Notes under the pieces: model-generated | Database searches by the model: none | Seen by the model: only the letters and a program-made list of their open reading frames with translations | Told to the model about the DNA's origin: nothing | In this document: positions 27,077 through 35,937 of the stretch, piece by piece | How the letters are laid out: each line of letters opens with the position of its first letter | Position numbering within the stretch: the stretch's first letter is position 1 | Translations under genes and position numbers: made by a program | Assembly: GCF_003605435.1 (NCBI RefSeq) | Contig: NZ_QXQB01000004.1 | Coordinates: forward strand, 62,001 to 126,000 | Direction of reading: 5' to 3' | DNA length: 64,000 bases | DNA from: Paenibacillus pinisoli | Lineage (GTDB): Bacteria; Bacillota; Bacilli; Paenibacillales; Paenibacillaceae

Positions 27077-27835
27077 ATGGCTGACAAAGGGATATCCGTA
27101 AAGGATTTGAGCGTATATTACGGCGACAACAAAGCCGTCAAGAATGTAACGATAGACTTCAACAACAAGGATGTCACGGCGCTGATCGGCCCGTCCGGCT
27201 GCGGGAAGTCGACCTTCCTGCGCACGCTTAACCGGATGAACGATCTGATTCCGAACGCGCGCATGACGGGCGAGATCTGGATCGGCGACGAGGATATTAA
27301 CCATCCGAAGACGGATGTCGTCCTTCTGCGCCGCCGCATCGGCATGGTCTGGCAGCGTCCGAATCCGTTCCACAAATCGATCTACGAGAATATCGCGTTT
27401 GGTCCGCGTTATCATGGCTTGAAGAACAAGAGCCAGCTGGACGATCTCGTCGAGGAGTCGCTGCGCAAGGCGGCGCTGTGGGAGGAGACGAAGGACAGAC
27501 TGCATACCTCCGCGCTCAAGCTGTCGGGCGGACAGCAGCAGCGCCTGTGCATCGCGCGTTCCATCGCGGTAAAGCCCGACATTATTCTGATGGATGAGCC
27601 GGCTTCGGCGCTCGACCCGGTATCAACCTCCAAGGTCGAGGAGCTCATCTCCGAGCTGAAGCAGGATTATTGTATTGTCATCGTCACGCATAACATGCAT
27701 CAAGCGGCGCGCATATCCTCCAAAACCGCTTTCTTCCTCTCCGGCGAGCTGGTGGAGTATGACAATACGGAGACGATGTTCACCAATCCGGTGAAAAAGG
27801 AAACAAGCGACTATATCTCGGGACGTTTCGGTTAA
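27077..27835 (+). CDS. pstB: Phosphate ABC transporter ATP-binding protein PstB (copy 2)
   Basis: A 252-residue ABC ATPase with Walker [31 protein letters not shown], signature LSGGQQQR and Walker [14 protein letters not shown], ending [14 protein letters not shown] lies 10 bp before ATG 27077. It is the last gene of pstSCAB and is clearly paralogous to the PstB at 20658. Either ATPase could drive the same permease. Confidence 0.92.
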   Translation: MADKGISVKDLSVYYGDNKAVKNVTIDFNNKDVTALIGPSGCGKSTFLRTLNRMNDLIPNARMTGEIWIGDEDINHPKTDVVLLRRRIGMVWQRPNPFHKSIYENIAFGPRYHGLKNKSQLDDLVEESLRKAALWEETKDRLHTSALKLSGGQQQRLCIARSIAVKPDIILMDEPASALDPVSTSKVEELISELKQDYCIVIVTHNMHQAARISSKTAFFLSGELVEYDNTETMFTNPVKKETSDYISGRFG

Positions 27836-27870
27836 GCCATATTTCTTCGGCAAGTGGGCCATTACTTGAA

Positions 27871-27917
27871 GGCAATTTCCAGTCTGCGGCAAGCAGGCGG
27901 GAGGTTGTCTTTTTTTG
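27871..27917 (+). terminator. Terminator after pstSCAB
   Basis: GGCAATTTCC pairs, with G-U pairs, with GGAGGTTGTC around an inner CTGC/GCAG hairpin, and T7 follows. Confidence 0.75.
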
Positions 27918-27974
27918 TGCCGAGGGACAGGAGTGACGGAGAACTAGGTGAAAAGTCGCGGTTTCCCCTATATT

Positions 27975-28028
27975 TTTACGCGCCCCTAACAATTGTATAG
28001 ATCAATGTTCACAAAAATCCGGTATGGT
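27975..28028 (+). promoter_or_regulatory. Candidate Pho-box promoter of the diguanylate cyclase gene
   Basis: TTTACG (27975), CTAACA (27986), ATAGAT (27997) and TTCACA (28008) lie on an 11-bp period and end 9 bp before a -10-like TATGGT (28023-28028). The geometry equals that of the pstB, pstS and receptor promoters; the third hexamer is poor. A transcript from here would begin about 45 nt before the ATG at 28080. Confidence 0.55.
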
Positions 28029-28079
28029 GGGAGTAAGGAAACATTACGATTCATCATTTCTGGCATCGAGGGGATTCGC

Positions 28080-29549
28080 ATGGGCGAGATCGGCTTGGGA
28101 TTGCTGCATCAAGGAATGATTCAGTCCATTCGGAAGCAATGGAGCGCAGGCTGCGGCGTAGCCGTCCTGTACATGCATGCCGAGGCTCCGGAGGACGACT
28201 CCTCGGCCATGATAGAGAGCTGGCAGGATGAAGCGAAACGGGTGTTCTGGAAGATGCGGCTGGAGCATGACTATTATTTTTTGCTGCGGATGCTGCCTGA
28301 GGAGGATTGGAGTCCGCATGGGGCAAGTCAATGGACAAGCCTGCTGCGCGAGCGTATCGGCGCAGCAGGCATGCGCAGCGGAGGTGTGGCGGTCGCCGCT
28401 GGCGCAGGGCTGCGGATCGGGCTGTGCGCGGTAGAGCCTGCTCAGGAGACTCGCACGGAAGCGTCTGTCTTCCGTTCGATTCAGACGGCGAGGGAACATG
28501 CTGACACTGAATCATGGGACACGGATAGGGCGCAAGCTCAGACTGTATCGGCTTTAAGGAGAGCCGTGCGGGAAGGGAACCCGGTTCTTGCGCGGCCTGG
28601 CGTGCAGACCATTGGGACGCTTGCGTCTCCTATTGCAGCCATCGCATCCTATGCGCATGTATCAGAGGCGTCTTACTTGTTCGATACCGATGCGCAAGTG
28701 CCAGGCATTGTCGTAGTGAGGGACGGGGAGCCGGCAGGGCTCTTGATGAGAGAGAAGCTGCATCAAATGCTGGCCGGCCAATACGGCCTTCCGTTGTACT
28801 GGAACCGGTCGGTAGAGCGCATTATGGACAATCAGCCGCTTATTGTGGATGAGGGCATGGCGGTAGAGCGCGTCTCCCAGCTTGCCATGGAGAGGAGCCA
28901 CTACCGGCTCTACGATGTGGTCATTATTACACGCAACGGCCAGCTTATGGGAGCGGCTTCTGTCCGGGCCATATTGGAGTGCATGACGGCTCTTCGGACA
29001 GAGGAGGCCAGGTCGGCCAATCCGCTTACGGGATTGCCGGGCAACAGCGGCATCCAGTCCGAGCTGGCGAGACGGATTGGCGGGCAACGTCCGTTCGCCA
29101 TGGTGTACGCGGATATGGATTTTTTCAAATGGTTCAATGATTTCTTCGGGTTTGGACTTGGCGATGAGCTGATACGCTACTTGGCCGAGTTGATGGAGAG
29201 CGTCTTGCGCTCGATGGGCGGTTCAGACGTATTCATCGGACATATCGGCGGCGACGATTTTATTGCTCTTGTAGATCCTAATAAGGCAGAGGCGGCTTGC
29301 AGCGAGCTGATCGGCTTGTTCGACCGGGGCATTCGCCGGTTCTATGGCGGTGAAGAGGTGACTTCGGTAACGGACAGGAGCGGCAATATGGTCGAGCAAG
29401 CAGGCGTATCGCTGTCGCTGTCGGTGCTCGTATGGGAGGGAGAGGCCCCGGTCAGTCCGGCCCTTATCTCCAAGCAAGCCGCAAGACTGAAGAAAAGCGC
29501 CAAGTCGATAAAAGGCAGCATATGTGTGATGGAGCACCTAACGGAATAG
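28080..29549 (+). CDS. Diguanylate cyclase with CBS-like sensor and GGDEF domain
   Basis: A 489-residue cytoplasmic protein. Residues ~1-170 are an unfamiliar N-terminal region. Residues ~185-310 are a CBS-like sensor pair (GEPAGLLMREKLHQML, DNQPLIVDEG, LYDVVII) that resembles the sensor of the MCP-like protein at 19255. Residues ~325-485 are a GGDEF domain with DMDFFKWFND and the active-site motif GGDDF near 390. GGDDF is a conservative variant of GG(D/E)EF, so c-di-GMP synthesis is likely but not certain. The upstream in-frame ATG at 27993 would precede the predicted promoter; ATG 28080 has GAGGGG 6 bp upstream. A phosphodiesterase gene follows 26 bp later. Confidence 0.82.
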   Translation: MGEIGLGLLHQGMIQSIRKQWSAGCGVAVLYMHAEAPEDDSSAMIESWQDEAKRVFWKMRLEHDYYFLLRMLPEEDWSPHGASQWTSLLRERIGAAGMRSGGVAVAAGAGLRIGLCAVEPAQETRTEASVFRSIQTAREHADTESWDTDRAQAQTVSALRRAVREGNPVLARPGVQTIGTLASPIAAIASYAHVSEASYLFDTDAQVPGIVVVRDGEPAGLLMREKLHQMLAGQYGLPLYWNRSVERIMDNQPLIVDEGMAVERVSQLAMERSHYRLYDVVIITRNGQLMGAASVRAILECMTALRTEEARSANPLTGLPGNSGIQSELARRIGGQRPFAMVYADMDFFKWFNDFFGFGLGDELIRYLAELMESVLRSMGGSDVFIGHIGGDDFIALVDPNKAEAACSELIGLFDRGIRRFYGGEEVTSVTDRSGNMVEQAGVSLSLSVLVWEGEAPVSPALISKQAARLKKSAKSIKGSICVMEHLTE

Positions 29550-29575
29550 CAGCATAGAGAGGATACGAATCGACG

Positions 29576-30781
29576 GTGAACATACAGCAGAATAGGACTG
29601 GTGCAGAGCACGCTGCGGCCATTCCAGAAGGCTCCGAATTTGCGGGCTTGATCTATCTGTCATGGCAGAATCCGGGCAATAGGCCCGGTACGGAGGCTCC
29701 TTGCAGCTTGCGGGAGCAATGGCGAAGGATGGCGGAGCAAGTATTGCCGGGCTCCTTGCAGGAGATGGCGCTTAAGATGGAGTGGTGCTGGCAGCATGAT
29801 GATTTATTTCTCAGGGCATGGCTTAAGGGCAAGGAGCAGGCGCGTTGGGAGAGCTTGCTGGAGCAGCATGCCTTGCTCTCAGCCCGTGAGCTGGAGCAGC
29901 TCATAAGTGCGGGAACGGGCAGTCAAGGCATAGTAAATGCCGGAGTTGCAGTGCTGGAGTGCCGAGGCGGCACTGGCGACGCGGAATCCATCTGGTATGA
30001 AGCGGCAAAACGGGCAATTGTCCAGGCCCGCCAAGATGGAGATTCGAATCGCCATCTTCAGCGCAGAGCATTGCGCGGCATCTTGGCCGAGCGGGCGATT
30101 TACCCCGTCTATCAGCCCATTGTCGCGCTTGGCGGCGAAGCCGTCGTATTCGGCTACGAAGCTTTGACCCGTCTTCAAGACAACAGCGTATTCCGCGGCC
30201 CGATGGAGCTGTTCCGCTTCGCGGGGGAGGAAGGCGCGGTCTATTCGCTGGACCGGATTGCGCGAGAGCGGGCGATCGACGGCTGCCTGAAGCTTGCGCC
30301 CAACCAGAAGCTGTTCATTAATGTGATGGCGCAAATTATGGAGGATCCGTCTTTCTCCCCGGGAAGGACGCTCAGCTTCCTCCGGCGCCATCACCTGCAG
30401 CCGAATCAGGTCGTCTTCGAGATTACGGAACGAAGCTCGATCGAGGATTATCCGGCTGTGAAGAAGGCGCTGCAGCATTACCGCAATCAAGGCTACCAGA
30501 TTGCGATCGACGATGTGGGAGCCGGGTATTCCTCCTTGCAGTCGATCGTGGAGCTGCGGCCCGATTACTTGAAGGTTGACCGTTCTATTATCCATCACAT
30601 TCATCAGGACGACGTGAAGGCGCATATTCTACATACGCTTCAAGAGGTAGGCGCGAAGCTTGGCGTTCCGCTTATTGCCGAGGGCATCGAACAGGAAGAG
30701 GAGCTTGCGGCTTTGCTTAGGATGGGCATCCCCTATGCGCAAGGCTATCATCTGGGTAGGCCGGGACCGTTCCCGTCATAA
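29576..30781 (+). CDS. EAL-domain cyclic-di-GMP phosphodiesterase
   Basis: A 401-residue soluble protein. The first ~165 residues have no recognisable motif. The EAL domain (~170-400) keeps the catalytic set: YEALTRL near 194, LFINV, FEITERSS, IAIDDVGAGYSSL, DYLKVDRS, IAEGIE and QGYHLGRPGP. It should hydrolyse c-di-GMP. GTG start at 29576 follows AGAGAGGA by about 12 bp, a loose spacing. Cotranscribed with the diguanylate cyclase, so one transcript makes and breaks the same second messenger. Confidence 0.85.
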   Translation: MNIQQNRTGAEHAAAIPEGSEFAGLIYLSWQNPGNRPGTEAPCSLREQWRRMAEQVLPGSLQEMALKMEWCWQHDDLFLRAWLKGKEQARWESLLEQHALLSARELEQLISAGTGSQGIVNAGVAVLECRGGTGDAESIWYEAAKRAIVQARQDGDSNRHLQRRALRGILAERAIYPVYQPIVALGGEAVVFGYEALTRLQDNSVFRGPMELFRFAGEEGAVYSLDRIARERAIDGCLKLAPNQKLFINVMAQIMEDPSFSPGRTLSFLRRHHLQPNQVVFEITERSSIEDYPAVKKALQHYRNQGYQIAIDDVGAGYSSLQSIVELRPDYLKVDRSIIHHIHQDDVKAHILHTLQEVGAKLGVPLIAEGIEQEEELAALLRMGIPYAQGYHLGRPGPFPS

Positions 30782-30786
30782 TTTAA

Positions 30787-30837
30787 GGGCTTTTTCCAAG
30801 CTTGCCGGACCTGCGATGCTTGGGAAGAGCCCATTTT
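30787..30837 (+). terminator. Terminator between the EAL gene and polA
   Basis: A long stem, GGGCTTTTTCCAAGC with GCTTGGGAAGAGCCC (about 15 bp including G-U pairs), is followed by ATTTTG. The downstream half also contains the TTGGGA -35-like hexamer of a possible polA promoter with TATGAT at 30843-30848. Confidence 0.7.
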
Positions 30838-30880
30838 GTGGTATGATAGGAAGTAGGATGTTTAGCTTTGGAGAAACGGG

Positions 30881-33571
30881 GTGCTTCTTCTTTTTATGGA
30901 TAAATGGATGTTGATTGACGGAAATAGCATTGCATACCGCGCGTTCTTCGCTATGCCGCCGCTGACCAATTCGGCCGGCCAGCATACGAACGCGATTTTT
31001 GGCTTTACGACGATGCTGCTGAAGCTGCTTGAGGAGCATAAGCCGACGCATGTGCTGGTCGCATTCGACGCGGGCAAGGTGACGTTCCGCCACGAAGGCT
31101 ACAGCGAATACAAGGGCGGCCGGCAGAAGACGCCGCCGGAGCTGTCGGAGCAATTCCCGGTATTGAAGGATCTGATCGCTTCCTTCGGAATCTCCCAGTT
31201 CGAGCTCGACGGCTACGAGGCCGATGATATTATCGGCACGCTGACGAAGCAGGCGGATGAGCGCGGCGTGAAGACGGTCGTCGTGACCGGCGACAAAGAT
31301 ATGCTGCAGCTGTCCTCGGACGGCGTTACTGTCGCCGTGACGCGCAAGGGCGTCAGCGAAGTGGAGCTGTATACCCCGGAGTCGATTCAGGAGAAATACG
31401 GCCTTGCGCCGCTGCAGATTATTGATCTGAAGGGGCTTATGGGCGATACGTCCGATAACATTCCAGGCGTGCCTGGCGTTGGCGAGAAGACGGCGCTCAA
31501 GCTGCTGCATGAATATGCCTCGGTGGAGAATGTGCTTGGCAATCTGGACAAGCTCAAGGGCAAGCTGAAGGAAAACCTGGAGAATCACCAGGACGATGCG
31601 ATCATGAGCAAAAAACTGGCGACGATCTTCCGCGAGGTTCCGCTGGAGCGGGATACAGAAGAGCTGCGCTGGAGCGGCTACGACAATGATAAGCTAGGCG
31701 AGGCGTTCCGCAAGCTGGAGTTCAAGTCGCTGATCGAGAAGCTGTCGCTCAGCTCGGACAGCGGCGCAACGGAATCCGAAGCGAAGGCTGCGCTGGCAGA
31801 GCTCAATATTACCGTTGTGGCAGAGGGTGATTCCGGCGAGCTGGAGCGTCTGGTGAAGGCGCTGCTGGCTTCGGACAAGCATGGTCTCTATATCGAGGCG
31901 ATCGGCGAGAACCCGCATCATGCGGACCTGCTTGGCCTCTCTGTAGCTACGGAGGATGAAGTGTTCGTTCTCTCTATGGAGACGGTGAAGGGCTCGGGCG
32001 CAGAGGGCTTCCGCGAGTGGCTGGCGGATGAAGGCAAGCCGAAGTTCGGCTTCGATACGCATAAGGCGGAGCTGGCGCTGCGCTGGAACGGGCTTGCGCT
32101 TGGCGGCGCGGCATTCGATGTCCAGCTCGCCGCGTATCTGCTCGATCCGACGGACAGCGCGCTGTCCCTAAGCGCGATCCATGACCGCCAAGGACTGAGC
32201 GGCGTACCGTCCGACGAATCCGTCTATGGCAAAGGCGCCAAGTTCAAGGTGCCGGACGCGGAGGCGCTTCACCGCCATCTGGCGCTGAAGGCGGATGCGG
32301 TCAGAAGGCTTGTGCCGATTATGACCGAAGAGCTGAAGAGTCGAGGTATGAGCAAGCTGTATTTTGATCTGGAGCATCCGCTCTCCCGCGTGCTTGCGGG
32401 CATGGAGCATCAAGGCATCAAGGTGGAGAAGGGCGTGCTGGAGGACCTGGGCAAGGATCTGGAGTCGCAGCTCTCCCGCATCATGAGCGAGATCTACACG
32501 CTTGCAGGCACGGAGTTTAATATCAACTCGCCGAAGCAGCTGGGCGAGATTCTGTTCGAGAAGCTGGGCCTGCCTGCGAAAAAGAAAACAAAAACCGGCT
32601 ACTCCACCGATGCGGAAGTCTTGGAGGAGCTTGCTCCTTACCATGACATCATTCCGCTTATCCTGCATTTCCGCCAGCTCTCGAAGCTGCAATCCACGTA
32701 CGTGGAAGGCTTGCTGAAGGAGGTCCGCGAGGAGACGGGCAAGGTGCATACCTATTACCGCCAGACGATCGCGGCGACCGGGCGACTGAGCAGCCAGTTC
32801 CCGAATCTGCAGAACATTCCGATCAGGTTGGAGGAAGGCCGCCAGATCCGCAAGGCATTCGTGCCGTCGGAGCCAGGCTGGACGATTCTTGCTGCCGACT
32901 ACTCGCAGATCGAGCTGCGCGTGCTCGCCCATATCTCCGATGACGAGAACCTGAAGGAAGCGTTCATCCATGATATGGACATTCATACGAAGACGGCGAT
33001 GGATGTATTCGGCGTAACGGCTGAGCAAGTGGACAGCAATATGCGCCGCTCCGCGAAAGCCGTCAACTTCGGCATCGTATACGGCATCAGCGACTTCGGC
33101 TTGTCTCAGAACCTGGGCATTACGCGCAAGGATGCAGCCCAGTTCATCGAGCAGTATTTCAGCGTATTCAAGGGCGTGCGGGCTTATATGGACAATATCA
33201 AGGCCCAGGCGAAGCGCGACGGCTATGTGACGACGCTGCTGGACCGCCGCCGTTACTTGCCGGAGATCAAGGCATCGAACTTCAATCTTCGCTCGTTCGC
33301 CGAGCGGACGGCGATGAATACGCCGATTCAAGGCACAGCCGCCGACATTATCAAGCTGGCGATGGTGCAGATGGACGAAGCGCTGCGCGAGCGCGGCCTG
33401 AAGAGCCGCATGCTGCTGCAGGTGCATGACGAATTGATATTCGAGGTGCCGCCGGATGAGCTGGAGCTGATGAAGTCGCTGCTGCCGGAAGTGATGTCGA
33501 ATGCGCTCGCGCTGTCTGTGCCGCTCAAGGCGGACGTCAGCTTCGGAGATAATTGGTATGAGGCGAAGTAA
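30881..33571 (+). CDS. polA: DNA polymerase I
   Basis: About 896 residues. The N-terminal 5'-3' exonuclease (~1-290) keeps GYEADDIIGT and VTGDKDMLQL. The middle domain (~310-480) lacks a clear set of 3'-5' exonuclease acidic residues, as in other Bacillus-type Pol I. The polymerase domain has motif A DYSQIELR, motif B RRSAKAVNFGIVYG and motif C QVHDELIFE. The role is Okazaki-fragment maturation and repair. GTG 30881 has GGAG 7 bp upstream, but ATG 30896 (MDKWMLIDGNS) is where homologues start, so five N-terminal residues are uncertain. mutM follows 59 bp later. Confidence 0.95.
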   Translation: MLLLFMDKWMLIDGNSIAYRAFFAMPPLTNSAGQHTNAIFGFTTMLLKLLEEHKPTHVLVAFDAGKVTFRHEGYSEYKGGRQKTPPELSEQFPVLKDLIASFGISQFELDGYEADDIIGTLTKQADERGVKTVVVTGDKDMLQLSSDGVTVAVTRKGVSEVELYTPESIQEKYGLAPLQIIDLKGLMGDTSDNIPGVPGVGEKTALKLLHEYASVENVLGNLDKLKGKLKENLENHQDDAIMSKKLATIFREVPLERDTEELRWSGYDNDKLGEAFRKLEFKSLIEKLSLSSDSGATESEAKAALAELNITVVAEGDSGELERLVKALLASDKHGLYIEAIGENPHHADLLGLSVATEDEVFVLSMETVKGSGAEGFREWLADEGKPKFGFDTHKAELALRWNGLALGGAAFDVQLAAYLLDPTDSALSLSAIHDRQGLSGVPSDESVYGKGAKFKVPDAEALHRHLALKADAVRRLVPIMTEELKSRGMSKLYFDLEHPLSRVLAGMEHQGIKVEKGVLEDLGKDLESQLSRIMSEIYTLAGTEFNINSPKQLGEILFEKLGLPAKKKTKTGYSTDAEVLEELAPYHDIIPLILHFRQLSKLQSTYVEGLLKEVREETGKVHTYYRQTIAATGRLSSQFPNLQNIPIRLEEGRQIRKAFVPSEPGWTILAADYSQIELRVLAHISDDENLKEAFIHDMDIHTKTAMDVFGVTAEQVDSNMRRSAKAVNFGIVYGISDFGLSQNLGITRKDAAQFIEQYFSVFKGVRAYMDNIKAQAKRDGYVTTLLDRRRYLPEIKASNFNLRSFAERTAMNTPIQGTAADIIKLAMVQMDEALRERGLKSRMLLQVHDELIFEVPPDELELMKSLLPEVMSNALALSVPLKADVSFGDNWYEAK

Positions 33572-33630
33572 GCCCCATATAAGGCGCGCCAGGCTTGAAT
33601 GAAGTATAATGGTTGTTGAGGTGAGGAGAC

Positions 33631-34482
33631 ATGCCTGAACTGCCAGAGGTAGAGACGGTTAGACGAACATTATTGGAGCTTGTCGCGGGCAAACGGATCA
33701 AGTCCGTCACCGTGAAGCTGCCGCGTATTATACAAAGGCCGGCCGATCCGGGGCAATTCTCGGACGCGCTTGCCGGCCATACGATTCAAACGGTAGAGCG
33801 CAGAGGGAAGTTCCTCCGCATTGTGCTGGACGGACTGGTGCTGGTATCGCATCTGAGGATGGAAGGACGCTACGGCGTATACAAGGCGGATGAGCCGGTA
33901 GAGCTTCATACGCATGTAATCTTCCACTTCGATGATGGAACCGATCTCCGCTACAAGGATGTACGCCAATTCGGCACGATGCATATCTTCAAGACGGGCG
34001 AGGAGCTGGAGCTGCCGCCGCTGAACAAGCTTGGCATCGAGCCGCTGGACGATGCTTTTACAGTGAATGTGCTGAAGAGCAAGCTGGAGAAGCGCACGAC
34101 CAAGATCAAGCCGCTGCTGCTTAATCAAGAGCTGATCGTCGGACTTGGCAATATCTATGTGGATGAGTCGCTGTATCTGGCGCGCATTCATCCGGAGCGG
34201 TCGCCTGGTAGCCTGACTGGAGCGGAATGGAAGAGGCTGCATGAGGCGATTCGCTCCACCCTTGCGCGGGCGATAGATGCCGGCGGCTCGTCCATCAAGT
34301 CTTATGTGAATGGACAGGGTGAGATGGGCATGTTCCAGCATCAATTCCATGTGTACGGCAGGAAGAATGAGCCTTGCAATACATGCGGCAAGCCGCTTCA
34401 CAAGTTTGTGGTCGGCGGCAGAGGCACGCATATCTGCACGAAGTGCCAGCCGATGAAGGAAGCTAAGCCGGCTAAGCCATAA
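33631..34482 (+). CDS. mutM: Formamidopyrimidine-DNA glycosylase
   Basis: A 283-residue Fpg. It starts MPELPEVETVRR, which supplies the catalytic Pro2 and Glu3; the H2TH region and GLGNIYVDE follow, and a C-terminal zinc finger CxxC...CxxC (CNTCGKPL, CTKCQ) is complete. It removes oxidised purines such as 8-oxoguanine and nicks the abasic site. RBS GTGAGGAG. The polA-mutM order is the one found in Bacillus. Confidence 0.95.
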   Translation: MPELPEVETVRRTLLELVAGKRIKSVTVKLPRIIQRPADPGQFSDALAGHTIQTVERRGKFLRIVLDGLVLVSHLRMEGRYGVYKADEPVELHTHVIFHFDDGTDLRYKDVRQFGTMHIFKTGEELELPPLNKLGIEPLDDAFTVNVLKSKLEKRTTKIKPLLLNQELIVGLGNIYVDESLYLARIHPERSPGSLTGAEWKRLHEAIRSTLARAIDAGGSSIKSYVNGQGEMGMFQHQFHVYGRKNEPCNTCGKPLHKFVVGGRGTHICTKCQPMKEAKPAKP

Positions 34483-34516
34483 TCCAATTTGCCGCTATCT
34501 GTGCACCGAGGCAGAA

Positions 34517-34614
34517 CCCCCGCATATGATGATGTTACGAACGATAGGCGGATGCCCTGTCGCAGGCCCCTCGGGAGATGAGCCGTGTAACAGCCATCCG
34601 CTCATGCGGGGAGG
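34517..34614 (+). promoter_or_regulatory. Structured leader RNA upstream of ytaF that can hide the ribosome-binding site
   Basis: CCCCGCAT (34518-34525) pairs with ATGCGGGG (34604-34611), which overlaps the ytaF Shine-Dalgarno GGGGAGG (34608-34614). Inside, GTTAC (34534-34538) pairs with GTAAC (34587-34591) and GCGGATG (34548-34554) with CATCCGC (34595-34601); these two helices cross, so they form a pseudoknot or are mutually exclusive. A small GCCCTG/CAGGGC-like hairpin sits between. I recognise no known riboswitch class. Translational control is an inference from the RBS pairing. Confidence 0.5.
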
Positions 34615-34623
34615 AGCTTTACG

Positions 34624-35319
34624 TTGATTGCACATTTGATATCGCTGGTCGTGCTTGCTTTTGCCGTTAGCTTGGATGGATTTGGCGTCGGCGTGACCTA
34701 TGGCCTCAGGAAAATCCGCATCCCTTTTCTGTCGGTGTTCATTATCGCATGCTGCTCCGGATTTATCATTTGGCTCTCTATGCAGGCTGGAGGATGGATC
34801 GGCAAGTATATCTCTGAATCAGCCGCGTCGCTTATTGGCGCATCTATCTTGATCGCAATCGGATGCTGGGCGCTCATCCAGCTGGTGCGGGGCAAAAGCA
34901 ACGACGACCCTGATTCGGCGGCAGATGGCAAAGGAACGGGAAGCGAACCCGCCAGAATTGCAGCCGCCGCAGAGACGGCCCAAGTGCTGAAGCTGGAGCT
35001 GAAGCGTCTGGGGCTGGTGATCCAGATCTTGCGCACGCCGCAGGCAGCGGACGTCGACCGGTCGGGCACGATCTCGTCTTCTGAAGCCGTCATGCTGGGC
35101 GTTGCCCTGTCGCTGGATGCGTTCGGCGCAGGTCTTGGCGCTGCGCTGCTGGGGCTTCCGACGCTTCTGACGCCGCTGGTCATTGCGGCCGCGGGCGCGC
35201 TGTTCCTGGTCGCGGGCACGCGGATCGGCATGCGGTTCGCGGCAAGGAAAGGCATGCATGTGCTGTCGTATGTGCCGGGCATATTATTGATTATGATAGG
35301 CATTATGAAGCTGTTATAA
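34624..35319 (+). CDS. ytaF: Sporulation membrane protein YtaF (MntP-related family)
   Basis: A 231-residue membrane protein with two similar halves of about three helices each, each starting with a LD.FG motif (AVSLDGFGVGVTYG and ALSLDAFGAGLGAALLG). They are separated by a soluble loop (~95-150) that includes DVDRSGTISSSEAV, which looks like a calcium-binding loop (DxDxSG). YtaF belongs to a family related to MntP manganese exporters. TTG start with GGGGAGG 9 bp upstream. The position between mutM and coaE is the same as in Bacillus. The transported ion, if any, is unproven. Confidence 0.82.
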   Translation: MIAHLISLVVLAFAVSLDGFGVGVTYGLRKIRIPFLSVFIIACCSGFIIWLSMQAGGWIGKYISESAASLIGASILIAIGCWALIQLVRGKSNDDPDSAADGKGTGSEPARIAAAAETAQVLKLELKRLGLVIQILRTPQAADVDRSGTISSSEAVMLGVALSLDAFGAGLGAALLGLPTLLTPLVIAAAGALFLVAGTRIGMRFAARKGMHVLSYVPGILLIMIGIMKLL

Positions 35320-35334
35320 ATGGAGGTGGTCGCA

Positions 35335-35937
35335 ATGATCATTGGTTTGACCGGCGGAATCGCCAGCGGCAAGAGCACCGTCGGGCGCATGCTCGTCGAG
35401 CTTGGCGCAAGGCTTGTGGATGCCGATACGGTCGCACGCGAGATCGTGCGGCCCGGAGAGCCGGCGCTTGAGGCGATCGCCTCTCTCTTCGGACAAGCTG
35501 TCCTTCAGCCGGATGGCACGCTGGACCGGACTGCTCTGGGCAATATCGTCTTTAAGGATCCTGACCTGCTGGCCAAGCTGGAGGCCATCACGCATCCGGC
35601 TGTACGGAAGCGAATGTGGGACCAGATACATACGTATGCAGAAGCGGAGCCTAATGGACTGATCATAGGAGATGTGCCGCTTCTGTATGAGACGAAGCAA
35701 GCCGAGCTGTATGAAGGCATACTAGTAGTCTACGTGCCTCCAGAGCTGCAGGTTGAGCGGCTGATGAAGCGCAATGGGATGGACGAGGAGGAAGCGAGAC
35801 GCCGGGTTTCTTTGCAGATGGATATCGAAGAGAAGCGCAAGAGGGCGGATTGGGTAATTGACAATAGCGGGACGGCCGAAGAGACGCAGGTTCAGGTTCA
35901 AGCGTTGTGGAATCGTCTAGTCAGGACGCCGGGATGA
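35335..35937 (+). CDS. coaE: Dephospho-CoA kinase
   Basis: A 200-residue P-loop kinase, GLTGGIASGKST at the N-terminus, with the CoA-binding region DADTVAREIVRPGEPA and PLLYETK. It phosphorylates dephospho-CoA, the last step of coenzyme A synthesis. ATG 35335 has GGAGGTGG 5-8 bp upstream; the in-frame ATG at 35320 lies before that RBS. It ends in a 4-bp overlap with the transglycosylase gene. Confidence 0.93.
   Translation: MIIGLTGGIASGKSTVGRMLVELGARLVDADTVAREIVRPGEPALEAIASLFGQAVLQPDGTLDRTALGNIVFKDPDLLAKLEAITHPAVRKRMWDQIHTYAEAEPNGLIIGDVPLLYETKQAELYEGILVVYVPPELQVERLMKRNGMDEEEARRRVSLQMDIEEKRKRADWVIDNSGTAEETQVQVQALWNRLVRTPG

Noticed and set aside
34517..34614. yybP-ykoY manganese riboswitch upstream of the MntP-related ytaF gene
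   Set aside because: The structure shows none of the conserved loop sequences I know for that class; it is reported only as an unclassified structured leader.
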